Assembly (NCBI RefSeq): GCF_017313105.1 | Contig: NZ_JAFLND010000002.1 | Span: 496,001 to 560,000 of the forward strand | Source: [Muricauda] lutisoli (nom. illeg.) | GTDB taxonomy: Bacteria > Bacteroidota > Bacteroidia > Flavobacteriales > Flavobacteriaceae | Direction: 5' to 3' | Length of the DNA stretch: 64,000 nt | Shown: positions 42,386-52,043 of the stretch, in pieces | Layout of the letters: each line of letters begins with the position of its first letter | Numbering within the stretch: the stretch's first letter is position 1 | The notes under the pieces: model-generated | Told to the model about the DNA's origin: nothing | The model's database searches: none | The model's input: the letters and a program-made list of their open reading frames with translations, nothing else | Program-made: the position numbers and the translations under genes

Positions 42386-45001
42386 ATGATTTCTACAACA
42401 GCAAAAATCAAAACTTTGCTGCTCACCGCAGTAATGTCTTTGTCTTGCGCTACGTTTACCGTAGCACAAAATGTCCCCTCCCCCGAGGACGTATACGGAT
42501 TTAAAGTGGGAGCCGATTATAAATTGGCCGATTATTCCCAGATTGAAGACTATTTGTCCCAATTGGATGCTGCATCCGATAGGGTACGAAAAATTGAGAT
42601 AGGAGAAACAGTGTTGGGCCGTAAAATGTACCTAATGTTCATCTCCACAGAAGAAAACTTGGCCCAACTTGACAAGTGGAAAGATATTAGTACAAAACTT
42701 GCCCGCGTTCAAGTAGATGACGAAGAAGCCGTAAAACTATCCCAAGAAGGAAAAGCCATTGTTTGGGTAGATGGTGGTATGCACTCCACAGAGTTGGCGC
42801 ATGGACAAATGACTTCGGAATTGGCCTATACCCTGGCCACATCCGAAACTGCGGAAATGCAGAAAATAAGGGAAAACGTGATTACCCTTTTAATGCCGGT
42901 AATGAACCCCGATGGATTGGACATCGTAGTGGATTGGTACAGAAAAAACCTGGGCACTCCTTACGAGACTTCGCGTCCTCCGATTCTATACCATTACTAC
43001 ATGGGTCACGACAATAATAGGGACTGGTTTATGAACAACATGCCCGAAACCTACAATGTTACCAACATATTGTACAACGAATGGTACCCGCAGATTGTTT
43101 ACAATCACCACCAGTCTTCTCCATCATGGACCAAAATTTCACTTCCACCCTATGCCGACCCGGTGAACCCAAAAATTCACCCAGCCATCACTGCCGGAGT
43201 TAGTGAAGTTGGTTCCGCCATGACGAAGCGTTTTTCTTTGGAAAACATGCCGGGCGCCATTGCCGATAACTTTTACACCATGTTCTGGAACGGTGGGGGA
43301 CGTACCGTACCTTACTACCACAACATGATCGGTATTTTAACAGAAACAGGGCACACCACACCTACTCCAAGGTACTATGACCCGGAAAAACTCCCAAAAA
43401 CAGTAGCGGGAGGTACCCCAACCGACGGTACGGACATTATGTACCCATATCCATGGAAAGGTGGAGAGTCTCACTTTAGGGATGCCGTGGACTACATGTT
43501 AACAGCTACCTGGGCCACTTTGGACCTGGCTGCCGACCGTAAGAGCAATTACCTCTACAATATTTATAAAATGGGTAAGTCTGCTGTAGAAAAAGGAAAA
43601 ACCGAAGGTTTGTTCGCTTACATCATCAGCAAGGAGCAATGGGACTCTTTTGAGGCCGTAAACCTGGTCAACGTTTTGCTTCAAGGTGGAATCGAAGTTG
43701 AAAAAGCTACCAGGGATTTCACCGTAAACGGAAAAGAATATGAAGAAGGTTCTTATGTGATCTACACGGCTCAAGCGTTTAGACCTTACCTGTTGGACCT
43801 CATGGAAAAACAAAACTATCCAACACGTTTCCAATACCCTGGCGGACCTCCGGACACGCCATACGATTTGGCCGGATGGACATTGCCTATGCAAATGGGG
43901 ATTGATGTAGATAGAATTGCCGAATCGTTCAGCGCCCGGACCGAAAAAGTTACCGGTCCCGTAAAATATTACGAAGGCGATGTAAACAGGAACGGTTCTT
44001 TTGGATATGCCCTTAGCGTAAATACCAATGCTTCGGTAGTCGCTACCAATAAAGTATTGAAAGCCGGAGGAACAGCTCACAAAAGTATGGGCGAATTCAA
44101 AGCGGGTAAAACAACCTTCCCTGCTGGGTCCTATATTGTGTCCGGCGACAAGGAAATGATGGAGTCCTTAGCAGACGAGTACGGACTTGAATTTACAGGA
44201 TTGTCCGCCAAACCAGAGGTTCAATTGAAAAAAATCCATTTGCCCAAAGTGGGATTGTACAAATCTTGGGTGGCCAATATGGATGAAGGATGGACCCGTT
44301 TTGTTATGGATGAGTACGAATTTGATATGGATACGTTGCACGATGCCGACATCAAGACCAAGGATTTGTCGCAGTATGATGCGATTATTATTCCATCCCA
44401 GAGACCAAGTTCCATTTTGCACGGACATAGCAATTTGAGCATGCCCGAAAAATTCACTGGCGGAATTGGACTGAAAGGCTCCATGGCTCTTAGTGACTAT
44501 GTTGAAGGAGGGGGAACCCTAATTGCCTTTGATGCGGCCAGTGATTTTGTGATTGAGCAATTTGGTTTGCCATTGCGTGATGCCGTAGAAGGTGCCGACA
44601 GCAAAGATTTCTTTATCCCTGGATCTTTGATCAAAGCTGGTGTGGATACTTCCCACCCATTGGCTTTTGGTATGAAGGATACCGTTGCAGTTTCTTTTAA
44701 CCGAAGTAGGGCTTTCCAGATTGACAAACAAAGAAAGTCCGGTGAAGGTGGTGAAGAGAAAATTGCTGATGCACCTGCACCTGAAGTTGAAGTAATTGCC
44801 ACCTATGCTGCAAAAGACCTCTTGATGAGTGGTTGGGCCATGGGTGAGGATAGATACATTGCCAATAAACCGGCCATGGTAAAAGCCAAATACGGAAAAG
44901 GCTCCGCAATCTTGTTTGCGTTCCGTCCACAATTTAGGGCGCAACCCCGTGGCACCTACAAATTGATCTTTAATGCGATTTACGACGGTGCTTCGGAATA
45001 G
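42386..45001 (+). CDS. M14 zinc carboxypeptidase-family exported protein
   Basis: 871 residues with a signal peptide ending ATFTVAQ. The peptidase part lies at about residues 50-340: IGETVLGRKMYLMFIS, WVDGGMHSTELAHGQ (His-x-x-Glu zinc ligands), MPVMNPDGLDIVVDWYRKN and TETGH (Glu). The rest is an extra C-terminal region with a class I amidotransferase-like fold (YDAIIIPSQRPSSILHG). Long M14 proteins of this kind are typical of marine Flavobacteriia. A terminator follows. Confidence 0.9.
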   Translation: MISTTAKIKTLLLTAVMSLSCATFTVAQNVPSPEDVYGFKVGADYKLADYSQIEDYLSQLDAASDRVRKIEIGETVLGRKMYLMFISTEENLAQLDKWKDISTKLARVQVDDEEAVKLSQEGKAIVWVDGGMHSTELAHGQMTSELAYTLATSETAEMQKIRENVITLLMPVMNPDGLDIVVDWYRKNLGTPYETSRPPILYHYYMGHDNNRDWFMNNMPETYNVTNILYNEWYPQIVYNHHQSSPSWTKISLPPYADPVNPKIHPAITAGVSEVGSAMTKRFSLENMPGAIADNFYTMFWNGGGRTVPYYHNMIGILTETGHTTPTPRYYDPEKLPKTVAGGTPTDGTDIMYPYPWKGGESHFRDAVDYMLTATWATLDLAADRKSNYLYNIYKMGKSAVEKGKTEGLFAYIISKEQWDSFEAVNLVNVLLQGGIEVEKATRDFTVNGKEYEEGSYVIYTAQAFRPYLLDLMEKQNYPTRFQYPGGPPDTPYDLAGWTLPMQMGIDVDRIAESFSARTEKVTGPVKYYEGDVNRNGSFGYALSVNTNASVVATNKVLKAGGTAHKSMGEFKAGKTTFPAGSYIVSGDKEMMESLADEYGLEFTGLSAKPEVQLKKIHLPKVGLYKSWVANMDEGWTRFVMDEYEFDMDTLHDADIKTKDLSQYDAIIIPSQRPSSILHGHSNLSMPEKFTGGIGLKGSMALSDYVEGGGTLIAFDAASDFVIEQFGLPLRDAVEGADSKDFFIPGSLIKAGVDTSHPLAFGMKDTVAVSFNRSRAFQIDKQRKSGEGGEEKIADAPAPEVEVIATYAAKDLLMSGWAMGEDRYIANKPAMVKAKYGKGSAILFAFRPQFRAQPRGTYKLIFNAIYDGASE

Positions 45002-45029
45002 CAGGAAGTATAGTAGTATATAAAATAGG

Positions 45030-45056
45030 GCCGCATCAAATTGATGCGGCTTTTTT
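45030..45056 (+). terminator. Terminator after the M14 peptidase gene
   Basis: GCCGCATC and GATGCGGC pair over a five-base AAATT loop, followed by six T. Confidence 0.85.
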
Positions 45057-45078
45057 ATGGAATTCTTTCTTACTTAAT

Positions 45079-45834
45079 CTACCTGAACAAAATCGCCACC
45101 GCACCAATGGCGGTTACAATCAAAATAAAGCGTTTGTAATTTTTTTCGTTGATCTTCTTCACCAAAAAGACACCCAGAATGAGTCCTGCCCCAATGGCCG
45201 GCAACAATCGCAAATTAACCAGAAGACTATCTACCGAAATTGTTTTCCAAACAAAAACATGGAAGGGCAACTTAAATAAATTCGTTATAAAAAATAACCA
45301 GGCCGCAGTTCCCACAAATTCATTCTTGGGCAAACGCATCGCCAAAAAGAAAATATTGGTGAACGCCCCCGCCAAATTTCCGATCATGGTACATATACCT
45401 GCAAATATTCCCATGGAACCGGAAAAAAGCCAATGGGTCGGTACTTTTTTGGACTTTCTACGGTCCCACCAAATCAGCATTCCCAGACTGATAAATATAA
45501 CGACCACCATTCCCCATTTAAATTCCCGTTCAGGAAGATCCTTTCCTATTAAGACCCCTACAAGAATTCCCAGAATCATCCAAGGAAGAAACTTAATGAT
45601 GTATTTCCATTGGGTATGCCTATTATAATAGACCACTGCGAAAATATCACCAACTATTAGTAACGGAATAAAAAGTCCCGTAGATGCTCTTGACCCAAAA
45701 GCCAAAGCCATCAAGGTCACATTAAAAATGGACATCCCTTTTAGCCCTGCTTTGGAAACTCCCATTAAAAAAGCCGCAGTAGCAGCCATGGTCCATGCGG
45801 CAACGGAAATATCGGAGAAAGTGGAAAGAAACAT
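45079..45834 (-). CDS. TauE/SafE-family membrane exporter
   Basis: 251 residues with about eight membrane helices in two repeats. AFLMGVSKAGLKGMSIFNVTLMAL and GIFAGICTMIGNLAGAFTNIFFLA are the two family half-motifs (the G(I/L)xxG-x-GG-type turns). Relatives export sulfite, sulfoacetate or other organosulfur anions; the substrate is not readable here. It is divergent from the sodium symporter. Confidence 0.87.
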   Translation of the reverse strand: MFLSTFSDISVAAWTMAATAAFLMGVSKAGLKGMSIFNVTLMALAFGSRASTGLFIPLLIVGDIFAVVYYNRHTQWKYIIKFLPWMILGILVGVLIGKDLPEREFKWGMVVVIFISLGMLIWWDRRKSKKVPTHWLFSGSMGIFAGICTMIGNLAGAFTNIFFLAMRLPKNEFVGTAAWLFFITNLFKLPFHVFVWKTISVDSLLVNLRLLPAIGAGLILGVFLVKKINEKNYKRFILIVTAIGAVAILFR

Positions 45835-45903
45835 GTGACTTTTTTGGTGGGTTCACAAAAGTAACCCAAAAAAACTATCTTTAACTCCAGCCAAACTAAA
45901 CAA

Positions 45904-47706
45904 ATGAAACTAGAACTTTTAGATTACATCATCATTTTTGGATTTTTCGCCATAGTCCTTTTCATCGGGATCTATGTTTCCAAAAAATCAGGAAAAAACA
46001 CAGCAGAATACTTTTTATCGGGTCGTAGCATGCCTTGGTGGCTTTTAGGTTTCTCCATGGTGGCGACTACTTTCTCTACCGACACCCCCAATTTGGTAAC
46101 GGATTTTGTCCGTACCGATGGCGTCTCGGGAAACTGGGGCTGGTGGGCCTTTTTACTAACAGGCTTGCTTACCGTATTTGTGTATGCCAAGCTTTGGAGA
46201 AAATCCAACGTGGCCACGGATATGGAGTTTTACGATCTTAGGTACGGCGGAAAACCCGCCCATTTTCTGCGCGGATTTAGATCCCTGTACTTGGGTGTGG
46301 TCTTTAATGTAATGGCCATGTCGGCGGTAACTTTGGCGGCCATAAAAATTGGACAGGTAATGCTCGGGTTGGAACCTTTTGAAACTGTGCTGCTGGGTGG
46401 AACCATTACAGTTGTTTTTAGTGCCGTTGGTGGTTTCAGAGGCGTTGTATATACCGATTTTCTATTGTTTTTTGTTGCGATGGGTGGAGCTATCGGGGCA
46501 GCAATTTATCTTGTGAATATGCCCGAAGTTGGCGGATTGGACAATATTTTGGCCAATACACAAGTGCAGGAAAAAATGTCCATCCTACCCGATTTTTCGG
46601 ATACCGAAGCGTTGATCGGCCTCTTGATCATACCCTTGGCAGTCCAATGGTGGAGTGCATGGTACCCTGGAGGTGAGCCTGGGGGCGGTGGATATATTGC
46701 TCAGCGAATGTTGGCCGCAAAAAATGAAAACCATGCCATTGGAGCAACGTTTTTCTTCAACATATTACATTATGCACTAAGACCTTGGCCATGGATTTTG
46801 GTGGCCTTGGCTTCCATTGTGGTTTTCCCTGATTTGGAAAGTATTCGGCAGGCATTCCCAAATGTGCCCGAGAATATCCTTAAAAACGATTTGGCCTATT
46901 CCGCCATGTTGACCAAATTGCCCACAGGCTTATTAGGTTTAGTGATGGCTTCTTTGGGCGCTGCATATATGTCTACCATTTCGACCCACCTTAACTGGGG
47001 CTCCTCTTATATCGTAAATGATTTTTACCGACAGCAGGTCAAAAAAGATGCTTCCGAAAAAGAATTGGTGAATGTAGGAAGGATTTCGACCGTTGTTCTA
47101 ATGGTCCTAAGTAGTTTATTCGCTTTGGAACTCAACAATGCCACACAGCTTTTCGACATCATCATTATGTTCGGGGCGGGAACGGGTCTTATCTTTTTGT
47201 TGAGATGGTTCTGGTGGCGAATCAATGCATGGAGTGAAATTGTGGCCATGTTCTCATCCGGAATAATCTCCATTTTGTTCTGGCAATATGAAGATGTTCT
47301 GTTTTTAGCAGACGGGGCACCATTTCCAGCATGGAGCAAGTTCCCTTTAGTTGTACTGATTACCACCATACTCTGGTTGGCAACCACATTCTTGACCAAG
47401 CCTGAAGAAAACAAGGTCCTTTACCGATTCTACAAAATCACAAAACCAGGAGGGCCTGGATGGAAAAAAATCCATGAAGAGGCCAAGGCTGAAGGCATTT
47501 CTTTGGAAGATGAAAATGTGAAGTGGAGCGTTCCATCCGGTGTTCTGGCAATGATCGTGGGCTGTATTTTGGTGTACGGGTGCCTTTTTGCCACAGGAAA
47601 CTGGATCTATGGCAATTATCCATTGGCCATTGGGCTCTCTGCTTTGGTGTTGGTAGCCACATTTGTACTCTTAAGAATTTGGCGCGGAATGAGAAATGTA
47701 TTCTAA
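45904..47706 (+). CDS. Sodium:solute symporter (SSS family)
   Basis: 600 residues with about 14 membrane helices. SKKSGKNTAEYFLSGRSMPWWLLGFSMVATTFSTDTPNL is the conserved N-terminal region, VVFSAVGGFRGVVYTDFLLFF carries the SSS signature, and AVQWWSAWYPGGEPGGGGYIAQRMLAAK is characteristic of the branch found in Bacteroidota. The solute is unknown. Its end overlaps the convergent ribE by four bases. Confidence 0.9.
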   Translation: MKLELLDYIIIFGFFAIVLFIGIYVSKKSGKNTAEYFLSGRSMPWWLLGFSMVATTFSTDTPNLVTDFVRTDGVSGNWGWWAFLLTGLLTVFVYAKLWRKSNVATDMEFYDLRYGGKPAHFLRGFRSLYLGVVFNVMAMSAVTLAAIKIGQVMLGLEPFETVLLGGTITVVFSAVGGFRGVVYTDFLLFFVAMGGAIGAAIYLVNMPEVGGLDNILANTQVQEKMSILPDFSDTEALIGLLIIPLAVQWWSAWYPGGEPGGGGYIAQRMLAAKNENHAIGATFFFNILHYALRPWPWILVALASIVVFPDLESIRQAFPNVPENILKNDLAYSAMLTKLPTGLLGLVMASLGAAYMSTISTHLNWGSSYIVNDFYRQQVKKDASEKELVNVGRISTVVLMVLSSLFALELNNATQLFDIIIMFGAGTGLIFLLRWFWWRINAWSEIVAMFSSGIISILFWQYEDVLFLADGAPFPAWSKFPLVVLITTILWLATTFLTKPEENKVLYRFYKITKPGGPGWKKIHEEAKAEGISLEDENVKWSVPSGVLAMIVGCILVYGCLFATGNWIYGNYPLAIGLSALVLVATFVLLRIWRGMRNVF

Positions 47707-48293
47707 CCCCTTAATTCCAATAATCTGGAGACATATTTGCCTACGACATCAAATTCTAAGTTTACTTTAGTACCTGTTTTGTACGTATGGAAACGAGTGT
47801 GCTCGTATGTGTAGGGAATAATCGCTACGCTAAAACTATCTTTTTGGGAATCCACAACGGTTAAGCTCACACCATCCACGGTAATAGAACCCTTTTCAAT
47901 AGTAACGTTATTGAGTTCGGGGTCGTATCCAAACGTATAGGACCAACTGCCATCTTTCTCTTCAACGGATTTGCAAACCGCTGTTTGGTCTACATGTCCT
48001 TGAACAATGTGACCATCCAAACGGGCACCCAAAACCATGGCGCGTTCTAAATTGACCTCGTCACCCAATTCCAAATCACCTAGATTGGTTTTGTTCAAAG
48101 TCTCTTCAATAGCTGTAACAGTATAGTTGTCACCATTAATGGAAACCACGGTAAGGCATACCCCATTATGCGAAACACTTTGGTCAATTTTCAATTCCGA
48201 AGTAATATCCGAAGCAACCGTAATGTGCAGATTTCCCCCCTCTTTTTCCAGCTTTTCAACTTTACCCAAAGTCTCTATGATACCTGTGAACAT
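47703..48293 (-). CDS. ribE: Riboflavin synthase alpha subunit
   Basis: Joins two lumazines into riboflavin. The ATG at 48293 gives the canonical MFTGIIETLGKVEKLEKEG start, 196 residues. Two lumazine-binding halves are seen: VSHNGVCLTVVSINGDNYTV and KGSITVDGVSLTVVDSQKD, plus LDGHIVQGHVDQTAV. A TACTTTTG box on the minus strand (48324-48331) may be its -7 element. It is divergent from pdxA by 58 bases. Confidence 0.96.
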   Translation of the reverse strand: MFTGIIETLGKVEKLEKEGGNLHITVASDITSELKIDQSVSHNGVCLTVVSINGDNYTVTAIEETLNKTNLGDLELGDEVNLERAMVLGARLDGHIVQGHVDQTAVCKSVEEKDGSWSYTFGYDPELNNVTIEKGSITVDGVSLTVVDSQKDSFSVAIIPYTYEHTRFHTYKTGTKVNLEFDVVGKYVSRLLELRG

Positions 48294-48351
48294 GTGTCTT
48301 ATTAATTGACTAGTTTTGTAATGCAAAAGTAGCCATAACGGCATTCATTTT

Positions 48352-49404
48352 ATGAAGGAAAATCAAAAAATAAAACTAGGAATCTCCATAGGGGACATTA
48401 ACGGCATTGGGTGCGAGGTTGCACTCAAGACATTTGAAGACCCAAGAATGTTGGAGTTTTGCACTCCTGTTATATTTGCATCCAACAAAACCATTTCCCA
48501 ACAAATCAAAGATTTGGGAATCGATCTAAAGTTCAACGGTGTCCGGGATGCTGGTCAAGCCCTGGAAGGCAAAGTCAATATTGTCAATGTTTGGAAAGAA
48601 GTTCCGAAAATTGAATACGGACAAGCTACCAAAGAAGGAGGCGATTTTGCCATTCGTTCCTTAAGAGCTGCCGTTGCTGCATTAAAAGAAAATAAGATTG
48701 ATGTGCTGGTCACTGCACCCATCAACAAAAACAATATACAATCGGAGGATTTTAAGTTTCCCGGCCATACGGACTTTCTTGCTCAAGAACTGGAAGGTGA
48801 AAGTCTTATGTTTATGGTGACCCATGAACTACGTGTTGGTTTGCTCACCGACCACATAGCAGTAAAGGATGTAGCAAAGGCCATTACTCCCAAACTGATC
48901 AAAAACAAAGTGGCCACCATGGAAAAATCCCTGAAAATGGACTTTGGTATACGCCGACCCAAAATTGCCATGCTGGGTATTAATCCGCATAGTGGTGACA
49001 GTGGAACTATTGGGGAAGAGGACGATAAAATCCTAAAACCAACCATAAAAGAATTGTTCAATAAAGGAACTTTGGTGTACGGACCGTATTCGGCGGATAG
49101 TTTTTTTGGGTCCAATAGCCATCAAAATTTCGATGCCGTACTAGCTGCGTATCACGACCAGGGCCTAATCCCGTTCAAAACCCTTTCGTTTGGAAAAGGT
49201 GTCAACTATACGGCAGGATTGGACAAAGTAAGAACTTCACCGGACCATGGTACCGCCTATGAAATTGCGGGAAAAGGCAAGGCGGACGAGAGTTCTTTTA
49301 AAGAAGCCGTATTTACTGCAATCCAAGTGTTCAGAAATAGAGCTGAGTATCTGGAACTGACCAAAAACCCTTTACAAAAGCAGAAAATTAAGCGCGGGGG
49401 ATAA
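48352..49404 (+). CDS. pdxA: 4-hydroxythreonine-4-phosphate dehydrogenase
   Basis: NAD-dependent step of DXP-dependent vitamin B6 synthesis. ISIGDINGIGCEVALKTFED, FPGHTDFLAQEL, GINPHSGDSGTIGEED, AYHDQGLIPFKTLSFGKGVN and SPDHGTAYEIAGKGKAD are the full motif series, with the zinc-binding His residues in the last ones. 350 residues. A TAGTTTTG box at 48311-48318 lies before it. Confidence 0.96.
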   Translation: MKENQKIKLGISIGDINGIGCEVALKTFEDPRMLEFCTPVIFASNKTISQQIKDLGIDLKFNGVRDAGQALEGKVNIVNVWKEVPKIEYGQATKEGGDFAIRSLRAAVAALKENKIDVLVTAPINKNNIQSEDFKFPGHTDFLAQELEGESLMFMVTHELRVGLLTDHIAVKDVAKAITPKLIKNKVATMEKSLKMDFGIRRPKIAMLGINPHSGDSGTIGEEDDKILKPTIKELFNKGTLVYGPYSADSFFGSNSHQNFDAVLAAYHDQGLIPFKTLSFGKGVNYTAGLDKVRTSPDHGTAYEIAGKGKADESSFKEAVFTAIQVFRNRAEYLELTKNPLQKQKIKRGG

Positions 49405-49442
49405 AAAGTTAACAGCATTTTGGATATTTGTTGTGACAAGAA

Positions 49443-49472
49443 TTGCAGTTTTGTAAATTAGTAGTATCTTTG
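49443..49472 (+). promoter_or_regulatory. Promoter of the DUF177-rpmF run
   Basis: TTG at 49443-49445, a 19-base spacer, TATCTTTG at 49465-49472. It lies 43 bases upstream of the DUF177 ATG and probably drives DUF177 and rpmF together. A second TTTTG at 49450 is at the wrong distance. Confidence 0.8.
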
Positions 49473-49514
49473 CACCCGCCTTTAAAGGCTGGTACACAAA
49501 CCTTAAGTGTAGAA

Positions 49515-50048
49515 ATGATGAAGCTGAAAGAGTTTAATATCCCTTTTTCAGGTCTGAAGTTGGGAAAACATAACTTTGTGTACGAGATTGATGATGCGTT
49601 CTTTGAATCTTTTGACTACCAAGAATTTAACGGAGCTTCCGTTCATGTAGATGCGATTTTGGAAAAAATGAGCACCATGATGGAACTTCAGATTGAAGCG
49701 AAGGGTACCATAAATGTGGATTGTGATTTGACAGGCGAACCTTATGATCAGCCAGTGGATTCCAATTTAAAGCTGGTCGTCAAGTTTGGCGAGGAGTATA
49801 ACGATGAGGATGACGAAATCCTTATTATTCCACATGGAGAGCACCAATTCAACATAGCACAGTACATTTACGAAATGTTAGTGCTGGCCGTTCCACAAAA
49901 AAGGGTACATCCCGGAGTTGTGGACGGAACTTTGCAATCGGATATCTTGGACAAGCTTGAAGAGCTGCAGCCAAAAGAGAATACAAAACCATCGGAAGAT
50001 ACAGACCCCAGGTGGGACGATTTAAAAAAGTTACTAACGGATAAATAG
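49515..50048 (+). CDS. DUF177 (YceD-like) protein
   Basis: 177 residues from the ATG at 49515 (a second ATG follows at once). [20 protein letters not shown] and the acidic [32 protein letters not shown] match the YceD family, which nearly always precedes rpmF; plant and bacterial relatives help 23S rRNA maturation. The usual pair of CxxC cysteines is reduced to one Cys ([13 protein letters not shown]). It precedes rpmF by seven bases. Confidence 0.9.
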   Translation: MMKLKEFNIPFSGLKLGKHNFVYEIDDAFFESFDYQEFNGASVHVDAILEKMSTMMELQIEAKGTINVDCDLTGEPYDQPVDSNLKLVVKFGEEYNDEDDEILIIPHGEHQFNIAQYIYEMLVLAVPQKRVHPGVVDGTLQSDILDKLEELQPKENTKPSEDTDPRWDDLKKLLTDK

Positions 50049-50055
50049 GTTTATA

Positions 50056-50256
50056 ATGGCACATCCTAAAAGAAAAATATCAAAAACCAGAAGGGACAAA
50101 AGAAGAACCCACTACAAAGCAGTTGCGCCAACAATTGCCAAAGACGCTACTACAGGTGAAATGCACTTGTTCCACAGAGCTCACTGGCACGAAGGCAAAT
50201 TGTATTACAGAGGTCAGGTTTTGATCGACAAAACAGAAGAGGAAACTGCGGCTTAA
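50056..50256 (+). CDS. rpmF: 50S ribosomal protein L32
   Basis: 66 residues. [20 protein letters not shown] is the conserved basic start and [18 protein letters not shown] the C-terminal part. There are no cysteines, so this is the zinc-free type. A strong terminator follows, separating it from fabH. Confidence 0.97.
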   Translation: MAHPKRKISKTRRDKRRTHYKAVAPTIAKDATTGEMHLFHRAHWHEGKLYYRGQVLIDKTEEETAA

Positions 50257-50279
50257 CCGCAAATCCCATATAATAAAGT

Positions 50280-50311
50280 AACTCCCGTTCAATTATTAAC
50301 GGGAGTTTTTT
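50280..50311 (+). terminator. Terminator after rpmF
   Basis: AACTCCCGTT (50280-50289) pairs with AACGGGAGTT (50298-50307) over an 8-base loop, followed by a T tract. Confidence 0.88.
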
Positions 50312-50431
50312 TATGGGCCCATGTTAATCCCCAAAATCAGGTGATTTTAGCTATAAAGTCATATAAAATGACTAATTTTCACCGCTTTTGGGTCAAATTT
50401 GAAGGTTTTTGACAATAAAGAGAGGCTAAAA

Positions 50432-51427
50432 ATGAAGAAAACAACAGCAGCAATAACAGCTGTAGGAGGATACGTTCCAGATTTTGTGCTTTCCAACAAA
50501 GTACTGGAAACCATGGTAGATACCAACGATGAGTGGATTACTACCCGAACAGGGATCAAGGAACGAAGAATCTTAAAAGAGGAGAATGCGGGGACATCTT
50601 ACATGGCAATCAGGGCTGCGGAAGATTTACTTAAAAAAAGAGGAATTGACGCTTCTGAAATAGACTTTGTACTTGTTGCCACCGCCACTCCCGATATGCC
50701 TGTCGCTTCAACAGCGGCTTATGTAGCCTCTGAGATTGGCGCTGTAAATGCTTTTGCATACGACTTGCAGGCTGCGTGTTCCAGCTTTTTATACGGAATG
50801 TCCACAGCGGCCAGTTATATAGAATCGGGCAGATACAAAAAGGTATTGGTCATTGGAGCTGATAAAATGTCTTCCATTATAGACTACACCGATAGAACCA
50901 CATGTATTATTTTTGGAGATGGGGCCGGAGCGGTTCTTTTTGAGCCCAATGAAGAAGGTTTGGGATTACAGGATGAGTATTTGCGCTCCGATGGTATCGG
51001 ACGACAGTTCTTAAAGATCGATGCAGGAGGTTCCATTTTGCCCGCATCCGAAGAAACTGTAAAAAACAAGCAGCACTACGTTTTTCAAGATGGCAAGTCC
51101 GTATTTAAATTTGCCGTATCCAACATGGCCGATGTATCCGCATTGATCATGGAGCGAAACAACTTGACAAAAGACGATGTGCAATGGTTGGCGCCACACC
51201 AGGCCAACAAACGTATTATAGATGCTACGGCCAATAGAATGGGGCTTGAGGCAGAAAAAGTTTTAATTAATATCGACCGTTACGGAAACACCACCTCCGC
51301 AACGTTGCCTTTATTGCTTTACGATTTTGAAAAGCAATTGAAAAAAGGAGATAATATCATATTCGCCGCCTTTGGAGGAGGTTTTACATGGGGTGCCATT
51401 TATTTAAAATGGGCCTATAATTCTTAA
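50432..51427 (+). CDS. fabH: 3-oxoacyl-ACP synthase III
   Basis: Starts fatty-acid synthesis by condensing acetyl-CoA (or a branched acyl-CoA) with malonyl-ACP. The ATG at 50432 gives 331 residues. Catalytic Cys lies in DLQAACSSFLYGM, His in WLAPHQANKRIID and Asn in DRYGNTTSATLPL. NDEWITTRTGIKERR is the conserved substrate-tunnel region. It is followed 27 bases on by accB, forming a fabH-accB-accC operon. Confidence 0.96.
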   Translation: MKKTTAAITAVGGYVPDFVLSNKVLETMVDTNDEWITTRTGIKERRILKEENAGTSYMAIRAAEDLLKKRGIDASEIDFVLVATATPDMPVASTAAYVASEIGAVNAFAYDLQAACSSFLYGMSTAASYIESGRYKKVLVIGADKMSSIIDYTDRTTCIIFGDGAGAVLFEPNEEGLGLQDEYLRSDGIGRQFLKIDAGGSILPASEETVKNKQHYVFQDGKSVFKFAVSNMADVSALIMERNNLTKDDVQWLAPHQANKRIIDATANRMGLEAEKVLINIDRYGNTTSATLPLLLYDFEKQLKKGDNIIFAAFGGGFTWGAIYLKWAYNS

Positions 51428-51454
51428 ATCACACAACTAACTAAATTATATTCC

Positions 51455-51958
51455 ATGGACATTAAGGAAATTCAAAGTTTAATCAAGTTTGTAGCCAAAT
51501 CGGGTGCCAGCGAGGTGAAGTTGGAAATGGAGGACATTAAAATCACCATTCGTACCGGAAGCAGCGACTCCAGCACACCGGAAACCACAATTGTTCAACA
51601 AATACCTGTTGCTCAAGCACCGACTGCCGCTGCACCAGTAGCTCAAGCACCAGCTGCAGCTCCGGAATCTGCTGCCCCTGCATCATCAGACTCCAAAAAA
51701 GCAGATGATGACTCAAAATATATCACAGTAAAATCCCCTATCATAGGTACGTTCTACAGAAAACCATCTCCAGATAAGCCACCTTTTGTGGAAGTGGGCA
51801 GCACCATAAAACAAGGTGATGTTCTCTGTGTGATCGAAGCCATGAAACTATTCAACGATATCGAATCTGAAGTTTCAGGAAAAATAGTTAAGATATTGGT
51901 TGATGATTCCTCTCCTGTTGAGTTTGACCAACCTTTGTTCTTGGTAGACCCATCGTAG
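51455..51958 (+). CDS. accB: Biotin carboxyl carrier protein of acetyl-CoA carboxylase
   Basis: Carries biotin between the carboxylase and transferase. 167 residues: N-terminal [20 protein letters not shown], an Ala/Pro-rich flexible linker (residues about 50-85, with VAQAPxAAAP repeats) and a C-terminal biotinyl domain with the modified Lys in [15 protein letters not shown]. Middle gene of the fabH-accB-accC run. Confidence 0.97.
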   Translation: MDIKEIQSLIKFVAKSGASEVKLEMEDIKITIRTGSSDSSTPETTIVQQIPVAQAPTAAAPVAQAPAAAPESAAPASSDSKKADDDSKYITVKSPIIGTFYRKPSPDKPPFVEVGSTIKQGDVLCVIEAMKLFNDIESEVSGKIVKILVDDSSPVEFDQPLFLVDPS

Positions 51959-52043
51959 TGAATTTTAAATGATGATCTTTGGGAGGCACACCGTTTCCCA
52001 AAACCATTTAAGATTTAGAATTCCGAATTTAAGATTGTGTTCT

